Source: Prorocentrum cordatum
Taxonomy: Eukaryota > Sar > Dinophyceae > Prorocentrales > Prorocentraceae
Reading direction: 5' to 3'
Assembly: GCA_963575745.1 (NCBI GenBank)
Contig: CAUYUJ010000337.1
Span: forward strand, 155,737 to 219,736
DNA length: 64,000 bases
Position 1 is the stretch's first letter. Each line of letters starts with the position of its first letter. The position numbers were made by a program, and so were the translations under genes. Positions 44,913 through 54,529 of this stretch are shown one piece after another. Below the pieces are notes generated by a model. It saw nothing but the letters and a program-made list of their open reading frames with translations. It was not told the DNA's origin and made no database searches.

Positions 44913-45803
44913 TCAGTGGCGCGAGTGGGGGGGGGGGGGGCCGCCCGTGATCCCAGCGCGGCTGTGCTTACTCTCGAACGGGCCCCGGGGACGGACGCCT
45001 CGCGCCGCGGCCTGAAGTTGGCCTGCAGCGCCTCGGCGGAGACGAGGGGTGGTCGGCCGAGGGCGACGGGGTCGAATGCGTTCACTGGCAGCGGCGAATC
45101 GAGCGCGCGGGGCCCAACGCGCGAGGGCAGATTGTCCGCGAACGTCGCCTTGCCATCCGCGACCCGAAAGCACGACCGCAAAGTCGCCGCGCAAAGAATC
45201 GCCCGCCGCAGAGGGCCGCCCGCCGAGCGAGGGCAAGCTGTCCACGAGGCGAGTCGACGTGTCGTTGATGAAGAGCCTGAACGACTCCGCATCATCCTCC
45301 CGCACGAGGACCTCCGCGCGTTCGAGGCGGAACGGGGGGCGGGGGGCGCGTCGCCGAGGCCCCGGCATTCTCAGTCAATCAGGCTCTGGAGGTGCGGCTT
45401 GGAATTGCCGCGCTTGCGGGCGTGCTTCGAGTGGGTGCGCGCGGCCCGAGAAGGAGCGGCACGGCCCCTGACCGAAATTGCAAGCCGCGGCGCGGTCGCT
45501 GATGCCCGGGCCCGAGAACGCTCCTGGAGCGCCACGCGTCGCCATCGACGTCGAGGGCTGGCAGAGAGACCAGCTGGGCAGCGAAGTCCAACGGCGGTCG
45601 CGAAGGCCGCCGAGGCGTCCGAGTGTTTGCGGCAGTGGGTCGAGTCCGAGATGGCCATCTCCGCGAGCTCGTCGAGCACGCGGCACCGCTCGCGCCTGCG
45701 AGAGCGCCCTGCCCGATGAGCGGGATGCCCCTGCGGCGCGGAAGCGGCCAGCAGAAGAGGATCGCGAGGGGTGCACTTGAAATCCGCAAACGATGATCAG
45801 CAC
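44913..45803 (-). other. Possible degraded coding region
   Basis: Minus-strand pieces that look protein-like rather than random: VMLDELAEMAISDSTHC-like text at 45679, ISDRAAACNFGQGPCRSFSG at about 45500 and ERAEVLVREDDAESFRLFIN at about 45310. They lie in different frames. The region follows the membrane-anchored gene at 46.5-47.4 kb and may be its 3' part or a separate pseudogene. No family recognised. Confidence 0.25.
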
Positions 45804-46559
45804 GCGCCGAACGGGGTCCTCGCAGGCCTGGGCCGAGACGGCGGCGATGGGCCCCGTGACCTACGCGACCCGGGCTGAGGCGAGGTCGCGGCGGCGCGCG
45901 CAGCAGCGACGCGTGGCCCAGCGGACAGCGAGAAGGGGGGCGCCGCGAGCGCGCCGCCAGCTGCCGCGCCATCGAAGGAGCCGTGGGCCACGCGTCTGTG
46001 GCTGACCACCTGGAAGGACGCCGTCGCCTCAGACTCCGCCTGGTGAGCCCCCTGGATCGCGACGACGCCCTCCTCGAGGACCGCGCGGAGGAAGCGCGCG
46101 ATGCCCGCCCCCCTGCCCCCCCCCTCTTCCATCGGAACAGCGCCCGGGCGTTCCTGGGCGGGGGGGCCGGAGAATTGGGGGGGGCGCGCCCAAGCCGGCG
46201 GGTTTGGCTTTGAGGGCGGGGAAGTGGCTGAAGAGCCGATTCAGGTTCGGCGCCTGATTGGGCGCTGGCGTCGATGTCGGCCTCGAAAACAATCCGATCC
46301 CAGCGGCGAGCCGCCGGCCCCGCGCCGTGGGGCCCAAGCGCCGTCGGCTGCCGCCCAGGATGAGGGGCGACGCGGATGAGCGATGCCCAGGCCCCCGACA
46401 TCCAGCACTGCTCGCGGCCCAGGTAGAACTTGCGTGCTGGGAACCGCTGGCGCATAGCATTGAATAGCTTCGCCCCGTGGATCTCACGTCTGATTTAGAA
46501 TGGGTTCTTGCCGAGCCGGATGTGGAGCTGCGTCTGCGCGCCAGCGGCGCAGGGGTGCG

Positions 46560-47357
46560 AGGGCCGAGAGCTGTGGAGGCTCTGTTGCCAGCGAGGCCAA
46601 TAGCGCCCGTGAAGTGGATGGTGTCAAGCTTGCATCGGGATTCACCCATGGGCTCCCAGGTACTGTCCCACTTGATGTTGTTGAACCAGTGCGGGGCCGA
46701 GCTTTGAACATCCTCCTTCTTGCATACGGGCGGGACAATGACCGTGATGACCGTGGTGCCAGCGCTCCTCTTGAATGCAATGTAAGCTGGCCGATGCGGC
46801 CGTGGAGCTTTGTCTGCCACCGCGAAAGCATCCTGCAACTCTTTGAGCGCCGGCCAAAAGCATGCAATTTCGCATCGTGCTCGCCCGCAATTGACTCGAC
46901 CACCTTGTTCGGACCGACCTGCCGGCGAGCTGCTTTTGGAACCTCTTCTCCATCGCATCCATATCAAGCTTGAGAACAGCAGCGGCGGTGGCCACGGCGG
47001 TCTGCGGCGCGTTTTTGACAACCTGTTGGAGAAAGTCCAAGGCAACGCCAAGAGGGTCGACGCCAGCCTTGACCGCCTCCCCAGCCACGGTGGCGATGGA
47101 AACCTGGATCTGGTCGCGCTGCGCCTTGAACTGCTCGAGGCCCTCTGCAGCGCCAAAGGCGCGGATGTGCTGGTGAATGTCGTCATCGTAGTCGTCGTCG
47201 CTGCCCTCGCGACTGGAACGCGACCTGTCATCCTCGCGGACGTTACCAGCAGCGAAAGAAAATTCGCGAGGGAGAGCGCCAGCACGGTCAGCACACACGC
47301 AAACACCAATTTCATCTTCATGTTGGCCTTCTTCTTGCCCGAACCATTCGCGGACAT
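46560..47357 (-). pseudogene. Unknown protein with N-terminal membrane anchor, frame-broken
   Basis: The likely start is ATG at 47357 (MSANGSGKKKANMKMK), giving a basic N-terminus followed by a hydrophobic span (LVFACVLTVLALSLANFLSL), a signal anchor or signal peptide. After one frame change (about 47240) comes an acidic patch (GSDDDYDDDIHQH), then an amphipathic stretch with VSIATVAGEAVKAGVDPLGV and NAPQTAVATAAAVLKLDMDA. After a second change (about 46910) come WPALKELQDAFAVADKAPRP, AYIAFKRSAGTTVITVIVPP and NIKWDSTWEPMGE. The three parts join colinearly with no gap. No family recognised; the frame changes may be sequencing indels. Confidence 0.45.
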
Positions 47358-47614
47358 GGGGTCAGATAGCCAAGCGGGAATGAACAAAACACACATTCCA
47401 CCGTTTACCCACCTGTCCCTTTGGAAGCTTATGCAACTGCTCTAACAGGAGCTCGCCGAAATATGGAAGCCGGCCGCGGGCTAGCGGCATCTACTTTGTT
47501 TCCAAAGGAAGCGGGCATCTTGAGCCCACGCGGCGACGGGAGGAAGATGAAGAGGAGGAAAAGGAGTGGGGGAGGAGGACTGCACGGGGGAGGCGCTGGA
47601 AAAGGGGAAGACGG

Positions 47615-50600
47615 CTAGAGGGTTGGAGGGGGGCAGAGGTACGGAGCAGGAGATTTCCCGAGCTTTCCCCCGCAGCCACGGTGGCCGTCGCTCGGCGGCC
47701 GCGCGCGCCGCGCGGCCGCCGCTCCGAGGGCCGCGCCCCTGGGGGCCGCCCTCTCTCCCTGCGCGTCTGGCGGAGGCGCAGGGGGCAAAGATGGCGCGCT
47801 GGCCCCGCAACGCGTCCGCGGTCCGCCCCCGAGATCCTCAGCTTCCCGTTGCGGACCCCCAGGGCGGTGGTCACCCTGGGCGCTCGCCGCGGCATGCCTT
47901 CCAAGGGGGGCGGCAATGCGGCCCGTACTTTGCCCATTCTCTCGCTGGCGCAGGTCGCGGCGCTGCTGGTGCCCGCCGCGCTGGCTGGCTGCAGCCAAGA
48001 GACGGAGCACCCGTCGCCGCCGTCGCTGCCCTGGGCTCTCTGACGGTCCATTGTCAGTCAGGTCGTGTCCATCGTGCTGTTGGTCTCGGTGTTTGTCTTG
48101 CTGCTCGCCGCGTACGTTATCTTGCCGTGTTATACTGTCGTCGTCGCATGGAGCGGTAGAGTTCGGTGGGCGCGGGCCTTGAAATGCATCACCACGCTGG
48201 CCTCTCTCTACCGCCCCCGTGGGCCTTCGCAGGGAGTGCTCGTCCTCCTCCTCGGCGCAATCCATCGGGTATACGTTGGTGAGTCCATGAGTGTGGCTGT
48301 CACGCTGGCGTCGCATGTCGCGCCGGTCCCGAGGTTGAGCGTCGTCGCGCAGGTCCTGTCGGCAAAACGCAGGCGACGATTCGCCAGACGGGTCGGTACT
48401 CGCAGCCATCCTCGTAGGAGTTGGTGTGGTGCGTGCCCGCTGGTTGTCTTCCGAGCCGCTGTCAGTCTTGTCGTGTCCGTCGTGCTGCAGGTCAACTCGG
48501 TGGGCGTCGCGCTGGTCGCGGTGCTGCTGCTGCTCCTGCCGGCAAACCGTAGGCGACGAAGTGCCGGGCGTCGGCGGCCGCGCGCGCCGCGCGGCCACCG
48601 CTTCGAGGGCCGCGCCCCCGGGGGCCGCCCTCTCTCCCTGCGCGTCTGGCGGAGGCGCAGGGAGCAAAGATGACGTGCTGGCCCCGCAGCGCGTCCTCGG
48701 TCCGCCCCCAAGATCCTCAGCTTCCCGTTGCGGACCCCCAGGGCGATGGCCACCCTGGGCGCTCGCCCCGACATGCCTTCCAAGGGGGGCGGCAATACTG
48801 CCCGTATACTGCACATTCTCGTGCTGGTGCAGGTCGTGGAGCTGTTGGTGCCCGTCGTGCTGGCTGGCTGCAGCCAAGAGTCGGAGCACCCATCGCCTCC
48901 GTCGCTGCTCTGGGCTCTCTGACGGGCCGTTGCCAGTCAGGTCGTGCCCATCGTGCTGTAGCTGCTGGTCTCGGTGTTTGTCTTGCTGCTCGCCGCGTAC
49001 GTTGTCTTGCCGTGGCTTACTGTCGTCGTCGCATGGAGCGGTAGAGCTCGGTGGGCGCGGGCCTTCAAATGCATCGCCACGCTGGCCTCCCTCTACCGCC
49101 CCCGTGGGCCTTCGCAGGGAGTGCTCGTCCTCCCCCTCGGCGCAGTCCATCGGGTATACGTTGGTGAGTCCATGAGTGTGGCTTTCATGCTGGTGTCGCA
49201 TGTCGTGCTGGCCCCGAGGTTGTTGGGCGTCGTCGCGCAGGCCTTGTCGGCAAAACGTGGGCGACGATTCGCCAGACGGGTCGGTGCTCACAGCCTTCCT
49301 CGCGGGAGGTGGCGCGGTGCGTGCCCGCTGGCTGTCTTCCGAGCCGCTGTCAGTCATGTCGTGTCCGTCGTGCTGCAGGTCGACTCGGTGGGCGTCGCGC
49401 TGGTCGTGGCACTGCTGTCGCTGCTCGTGTCGGCAGACCGTAGGCGTCGAGATGCCAGGCGGGTCGGCACTCACTACCAACCTCGAGGGAGGTGGCGCGG
49501 TGCGTGCCCGCTGGCTGTTTCCCGAGCCGCTGCCAGCCATGTGGTGTCCGTCGTGCTGCAGGCCGTCTCGGCGCATGTCGTGCAGGTCGGTATGCTCGTC
49601 GCTGTCGAGAGCGTTGGGCGGGCTGCTCGTGCTGCGTGTCGCGCCCTGTGGAGTCGCGCCCGCTTCCTCCGCAGCCCGCTCGAGCCAGTGCTTGAGCTTG
49701 TGCTCGATGCTGTTGTGCCCAGGCCTCTGTAGACATTATCGCTTGAGTTTCTCCGAGATGTACTCCGTAGTCGAGGCCCCGCATAGCCTGCAAAACCATC
49801 GCGCTTTTCGCGTAGGAAGACCATCGGGCGGCTGTCGTGCGCTGACGCCCCGTGCTGCGTGATGCCTGTGCGGTGCGCAGAGGTGTGCCTTGGCAGCCCT
49901 GTCGGAACCAGTGCTGGACTGTAGCGAAGTCGGTGTCGCGGCCGGTCCTTTGGCAGCAGAGCTTGCATTGCCATCCTCGCCCGCGCCGTGGTCGGCTGAG
50001 GTCGCGGGTCGTCGGTGGCCGACGCCCGAGGGGCTGAGGGGCCCCTGGCGCGAAGTAGTCTCGTCGGAGCTTTATGTGTGCCCGTCGTTGTCGCTTCTGC
50101 TCATGCCGTGCTTCGCGGGTCGCCTTGTCGTCGGAGGGGCGACGGTCGGTGGCGTCGACTGTAGCTGCTGCTATGCGCCGTCTGACGAGGGCTGCAGTGA
50201 CGTTGACCCAGTCGTACAGGTCCATCTGGTTGTCGTCGATGTCGTGGTCGTGGGCTGCTTGTTCCGCAAGTCGATCAGCGTGCTGTTTGCCGAGCCACGC
50301 ATGAAGCGGGAAGCCCTTGTCTTGGGCCTCCTCCCAGGTGAGGTGGCTGTTGATGTGGAAGACGTTATGCTCCGTGTTCTCGCTGAGCGATGGCGTGCCC
50401 GATGCGCGTCCAGAGGTCCCCGTTGGTGCTGACTTCCGCTGCGCGTAGGAAACGGCGGTCCCTCCAGCCCTTGAACACCAACTCGCTGTCGATCCAGAAG
50501 TGTAGCGGTCCTCGCGTGTGTTGTAGGCAATCTAGTAGCGCCCAGGGTTCAGCACGGTTGTTGGTCTGTCTCCTGGATGGCGATGGTCCGTATCGCGCAG

Positions 50601-50946
50601 CAGCCAGCTGGTAGTTACGGTCTGTTGTGGTGGTTAGCCGCGCCCATGCCCATCCGCTCCGTCGGTGCCGCCAGTCTGTGCTGCGCTTGCCTCCTGAGCT
50701 GTCGCCGTAGATGACCAGTAATGCGTCTGCAGGCGCCTCTAACATAGTGGTGTGGAACATCTCGCAGATGTTCTTGATTGCCGCCGTCTCGTCTGTAGCG
50801 CACTCAGGTGGAACCGGCCGCGCCCGCGGTGTGATCCCTCGTAGCCAGAATGCTGGGGTACTGCCGTGTCCTGCTTCAGCCTGACGTTTGATGCGGTCGG
50901 TCTTCTCGAAGGCGGGGCGGGCCAAGTGAGATGCGCGCGCACTCAA
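47615..50946 (-). pseudogene. Non-LTR retrotransposon RNase H region with long repeated C-terminal tail
   Basis: Frame 1 (50946-50365) holds the start of an RNase H: VIYGDSSGG (Asp 82), NNRAEPWALLDC (Glu 133), FWIDSELVFKG (Asp 153). After a frameshift at about 50370 the next frame gives FHINSHLTWEEA and WLGKQHADRLAEQA, the His and last Asp. Then a Cys cluster WQCKLCCQR...GC (about 49985-49900) mirrors the KCRMCG cluster after RNase H in the 14988-17450 element. A second shift (about 49730) enters a frame reading HKLKHWLERAAEEAG that runs 653+ codons to 47615, through a tandem 293-residue repeat rich in HDGHD, RTAPPP and CRQ-x-LRD. RT is absent (5' truncated). Confidence 0.6.
47692..49450. repeat. 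879-bp tandem duplication, two units
   Basis: TCGGCGGCCGCGCGCGCCGC at 47692 recurs at 48571, and homology continues through both units. 879 is 3 x 293, so the minus reading frame stays open across the junction. Smaller repeats of about 170-190 bp (CGCGGTGCGTGCCCGCTGGC) lie inside and extend to about 49560. Confidence 0.9.
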
Positions 50947-51475
50947 CGGAGGGGGGGGAGGAGGAGGAGAGGAGGAAACAGGGACGGAGGGGAGATGTTG
51001 TTCTCATGGCAGCGTGGCGACGCGCACCTCCACCCGGGCGCGGACCCCGGCTGTCCACGCCCGGCGCGCGCGCGTGGGCCCTGACGGCCCACGCGCTCGC
51101 GCTCTGGCACGCCTGCGGCCGCGCGGCCCAGGCGTCAGGGAGCAAAGCGGGGTGGGTGCGCACCCGCGCGTCGGCCTGAGCCGAACGCTACGGACCCAAA
51201 ATGGCTACCTGAGCCCACACCCCCCCCACTTAACCTGCAGTCTACAAACCAATCAGACTATACAAGTTAAGTGAGATACGCGTGCACTCAACGGAGGGAG
51301 AGGAGGAGGAGGAGAGGAGGAGACAGGGACGGAGGGGAGATGTTGTTCCCATGGCAGCGCGGCGACGCGCACCTCCACCCGGGCGCGGACCCCGGTGGTC
51401 CACGCCCGACGCGCGTGCGTGGGCCCTGACGGCCCACGCGCTCGCGCTCTGGCACGCCTGCGGCCGCGCGGCCAC
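50922..51475. repeat. Tandem duplication, 345-bp period
   Basis: AAGTGAGAT(G/A)CGCGCGCACTCAACGG at 50924 and 51269; about 205 bases of each unit are near-identical (GGACGGAGGGGAGATGTTGT, CGCGCACCTCCACCCGGGCG). The first unit carries the spliced-leader relic between the homologous parts. 51476-51885 shows no gene. Confidence 0.85.
51175..51208 (-). other. Tandem spliced-leader relic
   Basis: The minus strand reads GTAGCCATTTTGG (13 exact bases of the dinoflagellate spliced leader, 51208-51196), two bases, then CCGTAGCGTTCGGCTCAGG (51193-51175), a full leader with a few changes. Tandem decayed leaders are the known mark of mRNAs that were trans-spliced, reverse-transcribed, reinserted and trans-spliced again. 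It lies about 230 bases upstream of the RNase H frame at 50946. Confidence 0.55.
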
Positions 51476-51885
51476 GAGAAAGTAAAAGCGCAGCAGCGCG
51501 CGCAGGCCGCCCCGCCAGAGGCGCAGGGCGGGGTTCGAGGCCCGGTGAGCCTCGCGCGCGCGGCCACTAGCCTGCATCCTTGAGGCCTTCCGCGCCCCGC
51601 GCACCCAGGGCGCGGGCGGTGCGCGCGCGCGCGAAGAGCGCAAAGTAAGAAAGAAAAACGAAGCGGCGCATGATGCGCCGGGCGCAGAGCGCAAGTGCGG
51701 CCCCGCCCGCGCAGCGCGCAGGAAGAAGGGGGCCGCATAGCGCGCGACGTGCGCGCCATGCTCAGAACAACCTCTCACTCACGGGCCTGGGCCCGTTTGG
51801 CGGTCCGCTTCAATGGGCCGCTGTCTTCCGCCCGCAGCCCGCGATGCCGCGGTCGCTGGCGTCGGGATGTGGGGTGCCGCCACGC

Positions 51886-54051
51886 CTAGATGGATGGCGT
51901 GTTCCCCTGGCGGCCACGGCCCTCGTCTCCGCTGCGATCTCCGCCGCGCTCGCTGCGGCTGCGGGGGCTGCCGCCATCGCCGCCCCTCGACGCGCGGCTG
52001 CCCGCGCCGGGCCTGCCGCGCTTGCTCGGGCCGCGGCTGCCCTGGTCGCCCTTGGAGTAGCCGCCCTTGCCGCCCTTGTCGCCCTTGCCGCGGCTCTTGG
52101 CGCCCTTGGCAGTCGTGCCGGCGTGCTTGCCCTTGACCTTGCCGCCCTTGCCGCCCTTGTCGCCTGCGCCCTTGCCGCGCCAGGCTGGGATCCCTCCCCC
52201 GCCGGCGGCGGCCTCCGCTGCGGCTGCCGCAGCGCGCCTCCGCTTCTTCTCCTGCTCGCACCAGCCGCCGCGGGGAGCGCGAAGCTGCCCAGCGTGCTTC
52301 CTGGTCCTACGCCTCGAGCGGCCGGGGGGGGCGTCGCCGCGACGCGCCCACGCTGGGTCCCGCGCCAGGCTGCGGCTGGGCGACCTCTCGCGCGTGGGCC
52401 AGCTGAGGTCGCCCGGCGGGCGGTCCCCCTCAGCGCCCGCGCTCGCAGCACCCGCGCTGGGGCGCTCTCCATGGCCGGAGCTGGGGCCCGGCGCCTCCCG
52501 CTCGGCGTGGCCGCTCTGTCGGGCCTTTTCCACTGCCGTCTTGGGCTTGGCGTGGCCGACGCGGCAGGCCTCGCAGTAGCTCACGTCGCACCCCTTGCAG
52601 TGCCACCGCAGGGCTCCGCTGTTAGCTCCGCCCGCGGGGCACATCTCGCAGCCCCAACCGTCTCCCGGGTCGAAGGAGCTCCAGCGCATCTTGCGAGCGC
52701 ACGTCGGGCAGGCAGGCGGCTGGATGGTCGGGCCATCCTCCCCGTCGCTGCCTGGGTCGGGGCCGCGAGGCCGGCTCGCCCACTCCGTGACCACCGTGCA
52801 TGGGTCCGTCTTGTAGAACCGGTAGTTCGACCGCATGCACTCCCGCGCGCGCTCTGCATCAGCGCAGCGCTGGAACTCCACGAGCACACACGGCTCCCGC
52901 TTGTGGTGGTGGTCGTACAGGAAGGCGATGTGCTTGACGACGCCGAAGGGCACTACCACCTGCCTGACCACCTCGGCGTCGACGTGGCGCGGCACCCGCT
53001 CGATGCGGATGATGGCCTCGCCCTCGTCGTGCTGGTCACTGGGCTGATGCTGGGCGCTCTGGCGCTGCTCCTCCTTGCGCCTACGGCGGCTCCTCGAGCG
53101 CGGCCGGCGCTGGGGTGGGTTGTCCCCCGCGCCTGGCGTCGCCGTCTCCTCCACCTCAGTCTTCACCTCGAGGGGCCTCGGCGGGGCTCCTCCGCTCTTG
53201 GGCTTCAGGACGGCCTCGCGCTTCACGACGACGGCCCTCGGAGGTGCGCCCCCAATCTTGGGCTTCAGGACGGCCTCCTCCGCGCGCTCCTCGCGCTCGC
53301 GGTCGCGGTGCTCCTCGCGCTCGCGGTCGCGGCGCCGCGTGCGCGAGGGGGTCCGGGCGGCCCGATCGCGCCTGCGGACCTCCTCGGCGAGGCGCTTCTG
53401 CTCCGGAGAGCGTGGGGGCCGAGGGCGCTCCGCCGGGAAGCCCTTGCTCCGGCGCCGCGCTGCAGCCTGAATGGCCGCTCGCGCCAGCGCCGCGGTCACG
53501 GCGTCCTCGCTCGGGTCGAGCGCAGGGGCTGGCGCAGGGCCCGCCTCGCCCTTGCTCGAGGCGTCCTCCGCGTCGGTGAGCCCCCCGACCGCCTCCGCGT
53601 CCACCGTGCGCATCATGTCGAGCAGCCCCTTGTTGTTCTTGCAGAGCTCGCGGAGCCCCGGCATGGGCTGCCCCTGAAACTGGGCCAGGGCGAGCGCCAG
53701 CTTGGCCGCCTGGCGCTGGACCTTGACATTCGGCCCCGCGCCCACTCCCCAAGCGCCGCGCTTGCCGTCGACGAGCACCAGCTGGCCGTGGTCCTCGCTC
53801 GCCCCCGCGGCCGGGCAGGCCGCCGCGATGCACGGGGCTGCCTCGCGGTCGTGGTTGACCACCTCGACGAGGTCCTCGCTGTTCAACTCGTCCACCACCG
53901 TGTACAGGATGTTGTGGGCGGCACTCCGGAGCTCGTCCGACAGCGCGGACCCCGAGACGACGACGCCGAGCGGGTTCACCGCCATGATGCTGTAGTCGTG
54001 GTAGCGCGCCTTGCTGTGGTCCGGGGCCACCAGGCCCACAAGGAATCCCAT
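51886..54051 (-). CDS. RNA-binding protein with RRM and zinc-finger domains, SR/Gly-rich tail
   Basis: ATG at 54051 (MGFLVGLVAPDHS), 721 codons, single open frame. Residues 40-125 contain GVGAGPNVKVQRQAAKLALA, reminiscent of a double-stranded-RNA-binding fold (weak). Residues 210-330 are Arg/Glu/Ser-rich with a duplicated VLKPK(I/S)GGAPPR unit. Residues 346-424 read as an RRM: AIIRIERVP, then HIAFLYD, then EPCVLVEFQ as RNP1-like. Residues 448-496 carry C-x2-C, C-x2-C, C-x2-C, C-x2-C pairs (CPTC, CEMC, CKGC, CEAC), a ZZ/RING-like zinc cluster. The C-terminus is basic Lys/Gly/Arg-rich. Probably nuclear RNA binding. The frame is also continuous upstream with the recombinase C-terminus, so a read-through fusion is possible; the ATG and a Pro-rich spacer argue for a separate start. 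Confidence 0.6.
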   Translation of the reverse strand: MGFLVGLVAPDHSKARYHDYSIMAVNPLGVVVSGSALSDELRSAAHNILYTVVDELNSEDLVEVVNHDREAAPCIAAACPAAGASEDHGQLVLVDGKRGAWGVGAGPNVKVQRQAAKLALALAQFQGQPMPGLRELCKNNKGLLDMMRTVDAEAVGGLTDAEDASSKGEAGPAPAPALDPSEDAVTAALARAAIQAAARRRSKGFPAERPRPPRSPEQKRLAEEVRRRDRAARTPSRTRRRDREREEHRDREREERAEEAVLKPKIGGAPPRAVVVKREAVLKPKSGGAPPRPLEVKTEVEETATPGAGDNPPQRRPRSRSRRRRKEEQRQSAQHQPSDQHDEGEAIIRIERVPRHVDAEVVRQVVVPFGVVKHIAFLYDHHHKREPCVLVEFQRCADAERARECMRSNYRFYKTDPCTVVTEWASRPRGPDPGSDGEDGPTIQPPACPTCARKMRWSSFDPGDGWGCEMCPAGGANSGALRWHCKGCDVSYCEACRVGHAKPKTAVEKARQSGHAEREAPGPSSGHGERPSAGAASAGAEGDRPPGDLSWPTRERSPSRSLARDPAWARRGDAPPGRSRRRTRKHAGQLRAPRGGWCEQEKKRRRAAAAAAEAAAGGGGIPAWRGKGAGDKGGKGGKVKGKHAGTTAKGAKSRGKGDKGGKGGYSKGDQGSRGPSKRGRPGAGSRASRGGDGGSPRSRSERGGDRSGDEGRGRQGNTPSI

Positions 54052-54529
54052 GATGCACGCTGCTGGCGCGCGGGACGGAGGCGCGGCTGGCGCGCGGGGC
54101 TGGGGCGCGCGCGCCGCTAGCGCGCCTCGCTCTGGAGTCGGAGACGGCTGCGGATGAGAGGACCAGGAGGAGGCGGGTGTGCCTGGGGCGATCGGGGGCG
54201 GCGGCGAAGGGGGATTCGAGGACGAGAGGTCCACCGGGATACCCCCGCAACGCGAAGCCCCCGCCCCGAACCGAACACCTGGAGGACCAGCTTGCTGCTT
54301 CCCAACGCGCCCGCTAGCTCCCCGCCCCGGCTCGTGTCTTACCTGCCCCTCCTTCTTTCGCTCCTCCATTTTTGCCCCTGCTCGCGCCGATGGGCGCGCC
54401 AGCGGGGGTCGCCCGGGCGCCCAGGCCGGGCGCTCCGAGGGCCTCAGGTCGCCCCCAAACGGGGGCGGGTCGCTCCCGACCAGCCGGTCGGGGCGGGTGC
54501 CGGCCAAATCGCCGTCGCCACCGCGGGCG

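Noticed and set aside
51670-54120. 816-codon open frame on the plus strand
   Set aside because: It is the antisense shadow of the RNA-binding ORF; Ala/Leu/Arg-rich with no motif, while the minus frame has RRM and Cys pairs.
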